Notes: generated by a model not told the origin, from the letters alone. 64,000 bases of DNA from RGIG6919 sp045531905 (GCA_045531905.1 JAZSEY010000006.1:62001-126000), one strand, 5' to 3'. Numbered from the stretch's first letter, positions 33,802 to 43,036 are shown. Translations and numbers: made by a program.

Positions 33802-35490
33802 ATGGACGTTGTCGGAAAAATTTATAATTCCATATATAAGGGACGTGATGATGTCCAGTCTCAGCCGGCAAACAGTGCAAATGTTACCGTAAAGGGAGCA
33901 GAAGGGAAAACGATTTCTTTGGCGAACCTTCACGTGGGGGATGTGTTTAGAGGCGAAGTTGTGGATGTAAAGGGGCAGGATATTGCTCTGCAACTTTCCG
34001 GCAACCGTATGCTCCATGCGAAAATGGGTGAAGGTATTGCTTTAAATATAGGCGATATGCTGATGTTTCAGTTAAAGGAAAATACGGGAGATCAATTGTT
34101 GATTCGTCCACTGCCGAATCAGGAAATGAATCAGATGTATACTATGGCAGAGAAGGTTTTGACAACCAATGGACTATCATTGTCTGAAAAGAATGGCAAT
34201 ATTGTGATGTCCTTAATGCAGGCGGGAGAGCCTTTAGATAAAGCCAATATCATGAAGTTGATGCAGCAATCCTATAAGTTTCCAGATGCAAAATTGGACA
34301 CGTTGATTGCTATGAATAAATTAGAATTACCGGTAACAGAGGGGAATATCAGACAGTTTGAGAGTTATATGGATAATACCCATCAGCTTACCAATACCAT
34401 TTCCAGTATGGTGGACGATGCTGTCAATCAGTTTGCCAGCTTGGTGAGCGAAGGCACGATTTCCGATGCCGTTGCATTACAGTCGACCTTGATGGATATC
34501 ATTGGTGTCAATGGTGAGGCTGTAACGCAAAATGCCCAAACAACAGCGACAACTGAGGATGCAGTAGTTTTGCAAAATGCAGATGTGTCGGTAGAACAGG
34601 GGCTTGCTCCAGTAGAAGGTGAAGGGGAACAGCCACTCTCCACATTAGAACAGGCAAAGGTGCTGGTGGCTGATTCTGAAAACAGTCAGCTTCCAATGAC
34701 AAAAGAAGATATGATCAATCTCATTAAGACCTTAGGTGATGAGGGAATGGACATGAAGGAGACTGCAAATTTGTTAAAGCAGGCAACTTCTTCAGAACAG
34801 GTGTTATCTGATTTATCCCAGAAACTGCTAAATATGAGTGAGGAAGGCATGCGGGCTATCATGAACAATGATGGTTATCAGTCTATGTTAAAAGATGCAC
34901 TGAAAAATGCCTGGACACTTGACCCACAAAAGATGAAATCGCCAGAAGAACTGGATGATTTCTACGAGAAATTGGTTAAGGATAGTGAGCGTTTATCTGC
35001 TGAACTTGAACAAAAGCAGGGCGGTAATGAATCCTTTTCTAAGCAGAGTGGACAGATGCATGAACAGGTGAAGTTTATGCAGGATTTGAACCATAATTTT
35101 ATCTATGCCCAGATTCCAATGAAGCTTTCTGATGAGATGCATAATAGTGAGTTGTTTGTTTATGCAGATAAGAAGAAACTGGCGGAGAAAAAGGATAGTG
35201 TCAGTGTGTTATTGCATTTGGATATGGAACATTTGGGGTCGACAGATGTGCATGTAAGCCTTACGGGCAATCAGGTTCATGGTATTTTTTATTTGAAAGA
35301 CCAAAAGTCAGTGAAGGTAGTGGCTTCCAATATGTCAGAGCTTGCAAATAAATTATCTGAAAAGGGGCTTATGTTAACCAGTGATGTGGTGAAGCGTCCA
35401 GAGGTAAAAAAGAGTCCGGTTGTGGAAGAGATTATAGACCCGGATGCAGAAAAATCTGTAAAACGATATAATTTTGATGTTAGAATGTAA
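33802..35490 (+). CDS. FliK-like hook-length-control-type protein (YlqG position)
   Basis: 562 residues. The N-terminal 110 residues have an OB-like pattern (GKTISLANLHVGDVFRGEVV). The middle is Gln/Glu/Ala-rich and helical and of low complexity. The last 100 residues (ELFVYADKKK, SVSVLLHLDMEHLGSTDVHVSL, LSEKGLMLTSDVVKRP) resemble the C-terminal domain of flagellar hook-length control protein FliK. No flagellar genes are in the window. The same order, rnhB, a FliK-like gene, then an FlhB-C-like gene, is known from B. subtilis (ylqG, ylqH). The function is unknown. Confidence 0.7.
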   Translation: MDVVGKIYNSIYKGRDDVQSQPANSANVTVKGAEGKTISLANLHVGDVFRGEVVDVKGQDIALQLSGNRMLHAKMGEGIALNIGDMLMFQLKENTGDQLLIRPLPNQEMNQMYTMAEKVLTTNGLSLSEKNGNIVMSLMQAGEPLDKANIMKLMQQSYKFPDAKLDTLIAMNKLELPVTEGNIRQFESYMDNTHQLTNTISSMVDDAVNQFASLVSEGTISDAVALQSTLMDIIGVNGEAVTQNAQTTATTEDAVVLQNADVSVEQGLAPVEGEGEQPLSTLEQAKVLVADSENSQLPMTKEDMINLIKTLGDEGMDMKETANLLKQATSSEQVLSDLSQKLLNMSEEGMRAIMNNDGYQSMLKDALKNAWTLDPQKMKSPEELDDFYEKLVKDSERLSAELEQKQGGNESFSKQSGQMHEQVKFMQDLNHNFIYAQIPMKLSDEMHNSELFVYADKKKLAEKKDSVSVLLHLDMEHLGSTDVHVSLTGNQVHGIFYLKDQKSVKVVASNMSELANKLSEKGLMLTSDVVKRPEVKKSPVVEEIIDPDAEKSVKRYNFDVRM

Positions 35491-35523
35491 CGGATAACAA
35501 TACGAAGAAGGGAGTGTGGCAAT

Positions 35524-35799
35524 ATGGCTGATGAAGATAAGAAAAAAGCGGTGGCCTTGTTTTATGATCCGGATGACGATGCGCCGAAGGTAGTTGCCAG
35601 TGGTAAAGGCGCTCTTGCTGAACGTATCATAGAAAAGGCAAAAGAACATGATGTGCCACAGTATGTTGACAAAGGGTTAGCAGACACACTCTTAAAATTA
35701 GATGTAGGGGATTACATTCCACCTGAACTATATGGTGTTGTTGCCGAAATCTTAGTATATGTAGATAAAATGGATAAATTAAAGAAGAAGCTGAGTTAG
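35524..35799 (+). CDS. Orphan FlhB C-terminal-domain protein (YlqH/FlhX-like)
   Basis: A 91-residue protein matching the cytoplasmic switch domain of FlhB/YscU: KAVALFYDPDDDAPKVVASGKGALAERIIEKA, with the conserved VDKGLADTLLKLDVGDYIPPELYGVVAEIL (here shown as short segments ALFYDPDDDAP and VGDYIPPELYGVVAEIL). The autocleavage motif NPTH of FlhB is absent; the region reads YDPDDD. No membrane part is present. It is paired with the FliK-like gene 33 bases upstream. Confidence 0.88.
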   Translation: MADEDKKKAVALFYDPDDDAPKVVASGKGALAERIIEKAKEHDVPQYVDKGLADTLLKLDVGDYIPPELYGVVAEILVYVDKMDKLKKKLS

Positions 35800-35809
35800 G
35801 AGTGACAGT

Positions 35810-36163
35810 TTGAACAACAGGGATGTTGGAAAACAATATGAGGAACTTGTATGCCGGTATATGCAGGAAAAAGGCATGAAGATATTGGATACTAACTATC
35901 AGATTCGACAGGGCGAGATTGATATTATTGCCAGAGATGGAGTATATCTGGTATTTGTGGAAGTGAAATACAGAAAAAATGCTTCCGGCGGTTCTCCGTT
36001 AGAGGCAGTGAGCATTTCCAAACAAAGAAAGATTTGTAAAACTGCACTGCATTACATGTATGTCAATCATTATTCTGTGGAGAATACGTCTGTAAGATTT
36101 GATGTGGCAGGGGTAACCGGCAGACAATTACAATATATTGAAAATGCATTTTCATTTATATAA
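35810..36163 (+). CDS. yraN: UPF0102 family protein YraN, predicted endonuclease fold
   Basis: 117 residues beginning with TTG at 35810, seven bases after AGGAG; no ATG lies before the conserved core. The restriction-endonuclease-like core is visible as GEIDIIARDG and VFVEVKYRKNASGGSPLEAV. YraN proteins are widespread, often near rnhB, and of unproved function. The gene lies 10 bases after the FlhB-C gene. Confidence 0.9.
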   Translation: MNNRDVGKQYEELVCRYMQEKGMKILDTNYQIRQGEIDIIARDGVYLVFVEVKYRKNASGGSPLEAVSISKQRKICKTALHYMYVNHYSVENTSVRFDVAGVTGRQLQYIENAFSFI

Positions 36164-36173
36164 GGATTAGAAT

Positions 36174-37019
36174 ATGACGAAAAAGATTACCTATAAAAAC
36201 AATACAAAGTCCACCATCTGGAATGAAAAGGACGGGGTGGTATATATTACCTTTCCAAAACTAACACAGGCAGGCGTGGTTCACGGTATGAGTACGCGGC
36301 TTGGTGGTGTCAGTGAGGATTATCTGGGTGCGATGAATTTAAGCTATTCCAGAGGGGATATTAAGGAACACGTGGATGAGAATCATAGACGATTTGCAAA
36401 GACGCTTGGGTATGATGAAACAAAATTAGTATTTTCAGACCAAGTACATTTGACCAATATTTATCAGGTGACAGAACAGGATGCGGGAAAAGGTATCGTA
36501 AAGACATCAGATATCAAGGAAATAGACGGTTTGATGACAAATGTATCGGGAATCCCTATGATTACTTTTTATGCGGATTGTGTACCACTATTATTTTTTG
36601 ATCCGGTCAACAAGGTTATTGCCATGGCACATTCCGGTTGGAAGGGCACAGTAGCACGAATCGGTGCAAAAATGCTAAAGGCTATGGAGGATGCCTATGG
36701 TACAAAACCAGAGAATGTGATTGGGGCAATTGCGCCGTCCATCTGTCAGAACTGCTATGAGGTCAGTGCCGATGTGGCGGATGCATTTTTAGAAGCATTT
36801 GGAAAAGAAGCCTACGAAAGTTTTACGATAGATAAAGGAAATGGCAAATATCAGTTGGATTTGCAGAAAGCCTGTGAATACTATCTGTTAGAGTCAGGCA
36901 TGAAAAAGGAGCATTTGGATGTGACAGATATTTGTACCTGTTGTAATCCGGATGTGTTATTTTCGCATAGAGCCAGCAAGGGCATGAGAGGAAACTTAGG
37001 AGTTGTAATGGTATTATGA
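36174..37019 (+). CDS. pgeF: YfiH/LACC1-type purine nucleoside phosphorylase (PgeF)
   Basis: 281 residues of the multicopper-oxidase-like YfiH family. Zn-site and active-site segments are visible: VHGMSTRLGGVS, DQVHLTNIY, MITFYADCVPLLFFDP, MAHSGWKGTVARIGAKM, IAPSICQNCYEV and the closing FSHRASKGMRGNLGVVM (short segments given). Members act on purine nucleosides or edit peptidoglycan precursors. The stop overlaps the start of the next gene (ATGA). Confidence 0.9.
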   Translation: MTKKITYKNNTKSTIWNEKDGVVYITFPKLTQAGVVHGMSTRLGGVSEDYLGAMNLSYSRGDIKEHVDENHRRFAKTLGYDETKLVFSDQVHLTNIYQVTEQDAGKGIVKTSDIKEIDGLMTNVSGIPMITFYADCVPLLFFDPVNKVIAMAHSGWKGTVARIGAKMLKAMEDAYGTKPENVIGAIAPSICQNCYEVSADVADAFLEAFGKEAYESFTIDKGNGKYQLDLQKACEYYLLESGMKKEHLDVTDICTCCNPDVLFSHRASKGMRGNLGVVMVL

Positions 37020-38386
37020 AGAAGTACGAGCATTGTATTAGCGTAGTGGAGCCGGGAAGTATTGCAGACGAATTGGAACTGCAACCAGGCGACGTGTTGT
37101 TAAAAATAAATAATCAGGAAATCAAAGACATTTTTGACTATCATTATCTGGTGGAGGATGAATTCCTCACATTGTTGATAAAGAAGGAAAATGGCGAACA
37201 ATGGGAACTGGAGATTGAGAAGGATTTTGACCAGGATTTGGGTATTCAGTTTGAAAATAGTCTCATGGATGAATATCGTTCCTGTCATAATAAGTGTATC
37301 TTTTGCTTTATTGACCAGAATCCTCATGGCATGCGGGATACCATTTATTTTAAGGATGATGATTCCCGATTGTCCTTTTTGCAGGGAAATTATATTACCT
37401 TGACGAATATGTCTGATGCAGATGTGGAGCGTATCATTGAATACAAGCTGGCACCGATTAATATTTCTGTGCATACAACGAATCCTAAACTTCGTTGTCA
37501 GATGTTGAATAACCGCTTTGCAGGGGATGCGCTGAAAAAGATTGACCGCTTTTTTGAAGCGGGTATTCCGATGAATGGTCAGATTGTACTTTGTAAGCAT
37601 TATAATGATGGAGACGAGCTTAGAAGAACCTTAAAGGATTTGATGCAGTATTTACCATGTATTCAGAGTGTGTCGGTTGTGCCTGTGGGATTATCTGATT
37701 ATCGTGAAGGTTTGTGTGAACTGGAACCTTTTAATGCCGAGGATGCCTGTGAGGTCATTGATATCATAGAAGGATATCAGAAGGAAGCCTTTGAAAAATT
37801 TGGAACACATTTTGTTCATGCAAGTGATGAGTGGTATATTAAGGCCGGTAGACCATTTCCGGAGGAAGAACGATATGACGGATATATCCAGCTGGAAAAT
37901 GGTGTGGGTATGAGCCGTTTGTTTTTAAGTGAGATTGATGAGGGAATATCTGAGTATTTGGAATGTGATGAGGTGAAGGAAAGACTTGCAAAGTTTGAAG
38001 CAGATGGCAAAAAATACACTGTGTCTACCATTGCAGGTATGATTGCACTTCCAATGATAGAAGAAACAGCAAAGAAAATCATGCAGGCATTTCCATTTAT
38101 GGATATTCATGTGTATGGCATTCGCAATGACTTTTTTGGTAATATGATTACAGTAACCGGACTTTTAACCGGTGGCGATATTATGAAGCAGCTTACAGAT
38201 AAGGTGCTTGGTGAAAAGTTACTTTTGCCATGTTGCACATTAAAAGCGGATGAGGATATTTTCTTAGATGATGTTACCTTGGAAACATTACGAAACACTT
38301 TACAAGTGCCTGTGGATATTGTAGAATCTAGCGGAGTAGATTTTGTGAGAGCCTGCGTTTTTTCGGACGTGGCAGCAGATAGATAA
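37016..38386 (+). CDS. DUF512 radical SAM protein with N-terminal PDZ domain
   Basis: 456 residues. A PDZ-like domain (about 1-75, PGSIADELELQPGDVLLKIN) precedes a radical SAM region with the iron-sulfur motif CHNKCIFCFIDQNP near residue 95, then the C-terminal DUF512 domain. The family is conserved beside der in Clostridia, but its reaction is not known. It is translationally coupled to pgeF by a 4-base overlap, and der starts 11 bases after its stop. Confidence 0.9.
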   Translation: MKKYEHCISVVEPGSIADELELQPGDVLLKINNQEIKDIFDYHYLVEDEFLTLLIKKENGEQWELEIEKDFDQDLGIQFENSLMDEYRSCHNKCIFCFIDQNPHGMRDTIYFKDDDSRLSFLQGNYITLTNMSDADVERIIEYKLAPINISVHTTNPKLRCQMLNNRFAGDALKKIDRFFEAGIPMNGQIVLCKHYNDGDELRRTLKDLMQYLPCIQSVSVVPVGLSDYREGLCELEPFNAEDACEVIDIIEGYQKEAFEKFGTHFVHASDEWYIKAGRPFPEEERYDGYIQLENGVGMSRLFLSEIDEGISEYLECDEVKERLAKFEADGKKYTVSTIAGMIALPMIEETAKKIMQAFPFMDIHVYGIRNDFFGNMITVTGLLTGGDIMKQLTDKVLGEKLLLPCCTLKADEDIFLDDVTLETLRNTLQVPVDIVESSGVDFVRACVFSDVAADR

Positions 38387-38397
38387 GGAGAAAGAAG

Positions 38398-39723
38398 ATG
38401 AAGAAACCAATCGTAGCAATCGTTGGACGACCAAACGTAGGTAAGTCAACCCTATTTAATGTTCTGGCGGGTCAGCAGATTTCCATCGTAAAGGATACAC
38501 CGGGTGTTACGAGAGATCGTATTTATGCAGATGTGGAGTGGTTGAATTATAAGTTCACCATGATTGACACTGGTGGTATTGAACCGGAGAGTAAGGATAT
38601 TATTTTAAAAAGCATGCGTGAGCAGGCACAGATTGCCATTGATACCGCAGACGTGATTATGTTTGTTGTAGATGTGAGACAGGGCTTGCAGGATGCAGAT
38701 AATAAAGTAGCAGATATGTTAAGACGCTCACAGAAGCCGGTTATTTTAGTTGTCAACAAGACAGACAGCTTCGAAAAGTTTATGCCGGATGTATATGAGT
38801 TTTATAACTTGGGTCTGGGAGACCCATACCCTGTTTCTGCATCATCGAGACTGGGGCTTGGTGACATGTTGGATGCAGTCATCGAATGTTTCCCAGAGCA
38901 AGAGCAGAATGATGAAGAGGATGAAAGACCTCGTATTGCCATTATCGGTAAGCCAAATGCGGGTAAGTCATCTATCATCAATAAACTGATTGGCGAAGAC
39001 CGTGTGATTGTATCTGATATTGCAGGCACTACAAGAGATGCCATTGATACAGTTGTGACAAGAAATGGTCAGGAGTATGTATTTATTGATACTGCTGGTA
39101 TCCGTAGAAAAAGCAAGGTAAAAGAGGATATTGAGCGCTACAGCGTAATCCGTACCGTAACAGCGGTAGAGCGTTGTGATGTGGCGGTTATGGTCATTGA
39201 TGCCACTGAAGGTATCACAGACCAGGATACAAAGATTGCAGGTATAGCACATGAAGCTGGTAAGGGTGTCATTATTGCAGTGAATAAATGGGATTTGGTA
39301 GAGAAGAACGATAAGACTATCTACAAGTTTCAGGAAGAAATCAGAACAGCGCTCGCTTACATGCCTTATGCTGAGTTGATTTTCATTTCTGCGAAGACTG
39401 GACAGAGACTACCAAAAATGTTTGATGTGATTGACATGGTGATCCAGAATCACTCTATGCGTGTGGCTACCGGTGTATTGAACGAAATTATGGCAGAAGC
39501 AGTTGCTATGCAGCAGCCACCTACAGATAAGGGTAAGCGTCTGAAACTATATTACATTACACAGGTTTCTGTAAAACCACCTACCTTTGTTATCTTTGTA
39601 AATTACAAGGAATTAATGCATTTCTCATACACGAGATATATCGAAAATAGAATTCGTGACACCTTTGGATTTAAAGGTACGCCACTCAAATTCATTATTC
39701 GAGAAAGGAAAGAACAGTCATGA
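38398..39723 (+). CDS. der: Ribosome biogenesis GTPase Der (EngA)
   Basis: 441 residues with two tandem G domains: GRPNVGKSTLFN, DTGGI and NKTD in the first, GKPNAGKSSIINKL, DTAGI and NKWD in the second. A C-terminal KH-like domain follows (KPPTFVIFVN). Der is needed for 50S assembly. It is followed with a 4-base overlap by plsY. Confidence 0.97.
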   Translation: MKKPIVAIVGRPNVGKSTLFNVLAGQQISIVKDTPGVTRDRIYADVEWLNYKFTMIDTGGIEPESKDIILKSMREQAQIAIDTADVIMFVVDVRQGLQDADNKVADMLRRSQKPVILVVNKTDSFEKFMPDVYEFYNLGLGDPYPVSASSRLGLGDMLDAVIECFPEQEQNDEEDERPRIAIIGKPNAGKSSIINKLIGEDRVIVSDIAGTTRDAIDTVVTRNGQEYVFIDTAGIRRKSKVKEDIERYSVIRTVTAVERCDVAVMVIDATEGITDQDTKIAGIAHEAGKGVIIAVNKWDLVEKNDKTIYKFQEEIRTALAYMPYAELIFISAKTGQRLPKMFDVIDMVIQNHSMRVATGVLNEIMAEAVAMQQPPTDKGKRLKLYYITQVSVKPPTFVIFVNYKELMHFSYTRYIENRIRDTFGFKGTPLKFIIRERKEQS

Positions 39724-40388
39724 TGATTTTATATAGAATTGGTTGTCTGGCTCTTGGATATTGCTTTGGTTTGTTCCAGACAGCGTTTATTTATGGCAAG
39801 ATGCACGGCATTGATATCAGAGAGCATGGAAGCGGAAATGCAGGAACTACCAATGCACTTCGTACATTGGGCGGAAAAGCGGGCATTATCGTGTTATTGG
39901 GTGATATGTTAAAGTGCTTCCTTGCATGTATGCTAGTGCGTTTGATTTTCTATTTTGTAGAACCAGATGTCATGATGTTAATGGAAATGTATACAGGTCT
40001 TGGCGTAGCACTTGGACACATTTTTCCATTTTACATGAACTTTAAGGGTGGTAAAGGAATTGCGGTTGCTGCAGGTCTCATTGCATCTACCTTGAATCCT
40101 TGGATTTATTTAAGTTCATTGTTGACCTTTGTCATCATTTTAGCCATTACAAAATATGTATCCGTTGGTTCCATTGTACTGATGATTCAGCTGGTGATTG
40201 CATATGCATGGCATTTGTATAACGGATATTTTGATATTGCCGGAACCTATTATGTTGAGAGTATTATTGTGCTTGGTTCGTATGCTGCGTTGGCAATTTT
40301 CATGCATCGTGCAAACATTAAGAGATTAATCAATCACGAAGAGAATAAGTTTTCTATCCATAAGTCTGAGAAAAAGACGGAAGAGTAA
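39720..40388 (+). CDS. plsY: Acyl-phosphate:glycerol-3-phosphate acyltransferase PlsY
   Basis: 222 residues, five hydrophobic segments and the PlsY motifs GSGNAGTTNALRTLG, GHIFPFYMNFKGGKGIAVA and the third cytosolic loop region. It acylates glycerol-3-phosphate in phospholipid synthesis. A second ATG directly follows the first and may also serve as start. The C-terminal 25 residues are charged. gpsA, supplying glycerol-3-phosphate, starts 19 bases later. Confidence 0.94.
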   Translation: MMILYRIGCLALGYCFGLFQTAFIYGKMHGIDIREHGSGNAGTTNALRTLGGKAGIIVLLGDMLKCFLACMLVRLIFYFVEPDVMMLMEMYTGLGVALGHIFPFYMNFKGGKGIAVAAGLIASTLNPWIYLSSLLTFVIILAITKYVSVGSIVLMIQLVIAYAWHLYNGYFDIAGTYYVESIIVLGSYAALAIFMHRANIKRLINHEENKFSIHKSEKKTEE

Positions 40389-40407
40389 GTTCGAGGAGGG
40401 GATAACT

Positions 40408-41418
40408 ATGAAGAAGGTAGCAGTTTTAGGTGCAGGAAGCTGGGGAACAGCCCTTGCAAAGTTATTGTTAGATAATGGACATGATGTTGCTATCTGGTCC
40501 ATTGATAAAAATGAAGTTGAAATGTTGAATACCTGTCATGAGCAGAAGCAGAAGCTTCCAGGCGTGGTATTAAAGGATACTGTAACAGTAACAGATGATA
40601 TGGCAATGGCGGTAAAAGGGAGAGATTTACTTGTCATGGCAGTGCCTTCCGTGTTTGTACGTTCTACAGCAAAGAGTCTTGCAGGTGTGTACGAAGAAGG
40701 TCAGATTATTGTAGATGTGGCAAAGGGTATTGAAGAATCTACTTTGATGACGATGACAGAGGTTATTAAGGATGAGATTCCAAATGCAACAGTTGCCATC
40801 CTTTCCGGCCCAAGTCATGCAGAAGAGGTAGGAAAAGGAATTCCTACAACTGTTGTTGCAGGTGCAAGTAAAAAGGAAGTTGCAGACTATGTGCAGGATG
40901 TATTTATGAATGAGATATTCCGCGTGTATACAAGTCCGGATATGGTAGGTATCGAACTTGGTGGCTCTGTAAAGAATGTTATCGCGTTAGCTGCAGGTGC
41001 AGTTGATGGTTTAGGCTTTGGTGATAATACGAAGGCTGCATTGATGACTAGAGGTGTTTCAGAACTCATGCGTCTTGCAGTTGCTATGGGCGGTAAATTA
41101 GAGACTATTGCTGGTCTGGCAGGTATTGGCGATTTGATTGTTACCTGTACTAGTAAGCACAGCCGTAACCGAAATGCAGGTTTTTTAATCGGTCAGGGTA
41201 AGACCTATAAGGAAGCCATGGAAGCAGTGCAGATGGTTGTGGAAGGTGTTTATTCTGCAAAAGCAACTCTTGCTTTGGCACAAAAATACAATGTCAGCAT
41301 GCCGATTGTTGAGACTGTAAACAAGGTATTGTTTGAAGATAAGAATGCCAGAGAGGCGACTATGGAGCTTCTTGCAAGAGACAGAACCAGTGAAGCAGCA
41401 GCGCTTCAATGGGAGTAA
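40408..41418 (+). CDS. gpsA: Glycerol-3-phosphate dehydrogenase [NAD(P)+]
   Basis: 336 residues. The N-terminal Rossmann motif is VAVLGAGSWGTALA, followed by LSGPSHAEEV and, in the C-terminal helical domain, the catalytic Lys in LGGSVKNVIALAAG; the signature GLAGIGDLIVTCTSKHSRN is complete. It makes glycerol-3-phosphate for PlsY. AGGAGGGG precedes the ATG. The long hairpin after it probably ends transcription of the der-plsY-gpsA unit. Confidence 0.97.
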   Translation: MKKVAVLGAGSWGTALAKLLLDNGHDVAIWSIDKNEVEMLNTCHEQKQKLPGVVLKDTVTVTDDMAMAVKGRDLLVMAVPSVFVRSTAKSLAGVYEEGQIIVDVAKGIEESTLMTMTEVIKDEIPNATVAILSGPSHAEEVGKGIPTTVVAGASKKEVADYVQDVFMNEIFRVYTSPDMVGIELGGSVKNVIALAAGAVDGLGFGDNTKAALMTRGVSELMRLAVAMGGKLETIAGLAGIGDLIVTCTSKHSRNRNAGFLIGQGKTYKEAMEAVQMVVEGVYSAKATLALAQKYNVSMPIVETVNKVLFEDKNAREATMELLARDRTSEAAALQWE

Positions 41419-41425
41419 AAATATA

Positions 41426-41454
41426 GCATAAAGAGACATCCCTCTTCATATACT
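41426..41454 (+). promoter_or_regulatory. Sigma-E-like promoter for spoIVA, inside the leader hairpin
   Basis: GCATAAA (41426-41432), 14 bases, CATATACT (41447-41454) resembles the sporulation sigma-E pattern (about KMATATT, 14 bases, CATACANT). The -10 lies in the 5' arm of the hairpin described next. spoIVA is a sigma-E gene in B. subtilis, which supports this reading, but the match is imperfect. Confidence 0.45.
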
Positions 41455-41523
41455 GTAATAATGAAATGGGCTTGGGCAACATGCCCGGTCATGTAAAATG
41501 CAGTATAAAGGGGGATGTTTTTT
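41436..41523 (+). terminator. Long hairpin with T6 run before spoIVA, masking its ribosome site
   Basis: The arm 41436-41455 (ACATCCCTCTT, two-base bulge, TATACTG) pairs with 41501-41518 (CAGTATA, AAGGGGGATGT) over 18 bp, with a smaller GGGC/GCCC and ATGA/TCAT stem inside. Six Ts follow and touch the spoIVA ATG. The ribosome site AAGGGGG is in the 3' arm. It can act as gpsA terminator and as a translation block for read-through RNA. Confidence 0.8.
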
Positions 41524-43005
41524 ATGTCCATGTATGATAGTGACACATTATATCAGGATTTAAAAGAGCGTACGAATGGAGAAATCTATCTGGGTGTGGT
41601 TGGTCCGGTGAGAACAGGTAAATCTACATTTATCAAACATTTTATGGAGGCTTTGGTGCTTCCAAACATGACAGATGTACATAATCGAAGCCGTGCCATC
41701 GATGAGCTTCCACAATCAGCAAAAGGAACAACCATCATGACGACAGAACCGAAATTTGTCCCACAGGAAGCAGTTTCCGTGACATTAGGTGATTCGTTAG
41801 AATGTAAGTTTCGTTTAATCGACTGTGTCGGTTTTATGGTGGATGGTGCTCTTGGTCACGAGGAAAATGGGAAAGAACGTATGGTGAAAACACCATGGTA
41901 TGATTATGACATTCCCTTTGCCAAGGCAGCAGAGATTGGAACCGATAAGGTGATTTCTGAACACGCCACCGTGGGGATTCTGGTAACAACAGACGGTTCC
42001 TTTGGCGATATTCCAAGAAATAATTATGTAGAACCAGAAAAAATGACACTGAATAAGCTAAGGGCACAAAAAAAGCCTTTTATCATGATATTAAATTCCG
42101 CAATGCCTGAGGCAGAAGAAACCATTAGTCTGGCGGAAAAATTGTCAGAGGAATATCATACAAATGTGTTACCGGTGAATGTGCAACACATGACAAAGCA
42201 GGACATAGTAGGGATTATGGAAGCCATACTGATGGAGTTCCCAGTGACAGAAATTGAGTTTGGGTTCCCGAAATGGGTAGAAGCCCTTCCGATGGAAAAT
42301 GAAATCAAAACGGCAATGATTAATCTGGCATTGGAGATTATGGGCAATGCAAATGTACTGAGAGATTTATATAGTAATCCTTATCCGCAGTCTGAATATA
42401 TTGACTCTATTCGAATTGCGGAAATTGCAACTGATACCGGAAAAGTAGCCTTGAATATCGGTTTGAAGGAGGATTACTATTATCAGATTCTTTCTGGCAT
42501 TCTCGGAGAACCGGTGGAAAATGAATATGATTTTATGCAGGTTTTAAAACAAGTATCCGCAATGCGCAAGGAATATGTGGAGGTGGCAGATGCCCTTAAA
42601 TGTGCAAAGGGTTCCGGTTATGGCTGTGTGACCCCTGGAAGACAGGAAATTACTTTGGATGAACCGGTTATTATCAAACACGGAAACAAATATGGGGTGA
42701 AGATTACTGCAAAAGCACCGTCTATGCATCTTATTAAAGCAAATGTTACAACGGAGATTGCCCCAATTGTGGGAACAAAGGAGCAGGCAGAGGATTTAAT
42801 TACTTACATCAAGGAAGATACAAAGGAGCATCCGGAGAATATTTGGGATGTCAATATCTTTGGAAAGAGTTTAGACCAGTTAGTGTCTGAAGGAATGCAT
42901 GGGAAAACCACAAAACTTACCAGTGAAAGCCAGGCAAAATTACAGGAGTCCATGGAAAAGATTGTAAATGAAAGTAACGGTGGTTTGGTGTGCATTATTA
43001 TCTAA
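41524..43005 (+). CDS. spoIVA: Stage IV sporulation protein A
   Basis: 493 residues from the ATG at 41524, nine bases after AAAGGGGG; the ATG at 41515 touches that site and is rejected. The start YDSDTLYQDLKERTNGEIYL, the Walker A GPVRTGKST (27-35) and the helical C-terminal part match SpoIVA, an ATPase that polymerises on the forespore and anchors the spore coat. B. subtilis SpoIVA is 492 residues. Its presence marks the organism as a spore former. Regulation by an embedded promoter and hairpin is described separately. Confidence 0.97.
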   Translation: MSMYDSDTLYQDLKERTNGEIYLGVVGPVRTGKSTFIKHFMEALVLPNMTDVHNRSRAIDELPQSAKGTTIMTTEPKFVPQEAVSVTLGDSLECKFRLIDCVGFMVDGALGHEENGKERMVKTPWYDYDIPFAKAAEIGTDKVISEHATVGILVTTDGSFGDIPRNNYVEPEKMTLNKLRAQKKPFIMILNSAMPEAEETISLAEKLSEEYHTNVLPVNVQHMTKQDIVGIMEAILMEFPVTEIEFGFPKWVEALPMENEIKTAMINLALEIMGNANVLRDLYSNPYPQSEYIDSIRIAEIATDTGKVALNIGLKEDYYYQILSGILGEPVENEYDFMQVLKQVSAMRKEYVEVADALKCAKGSGYGCVTPGRQEITLDEPVIIKHGNKYGVKITAKAPSMHLIKANVTTEIAPIVGTKEQAEDLITYIKEDTKEHPENIWDVNIFGKSLDQLVSEGMHGKTTKLTSESQAKLQESMEKIVNESNGGLVCIII

Positions 43006-43036
43006 TGTGTTCCCCTACTGCGAATATGGGAAAAAG

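Noticed and set aside
41515..41523. ATG at 41515 as spoIVA start
   Set aside because: It directly touches the GGGGG ribosome site; the ATG at 41524 has proper spacing and gives the expected SpoIVA length.
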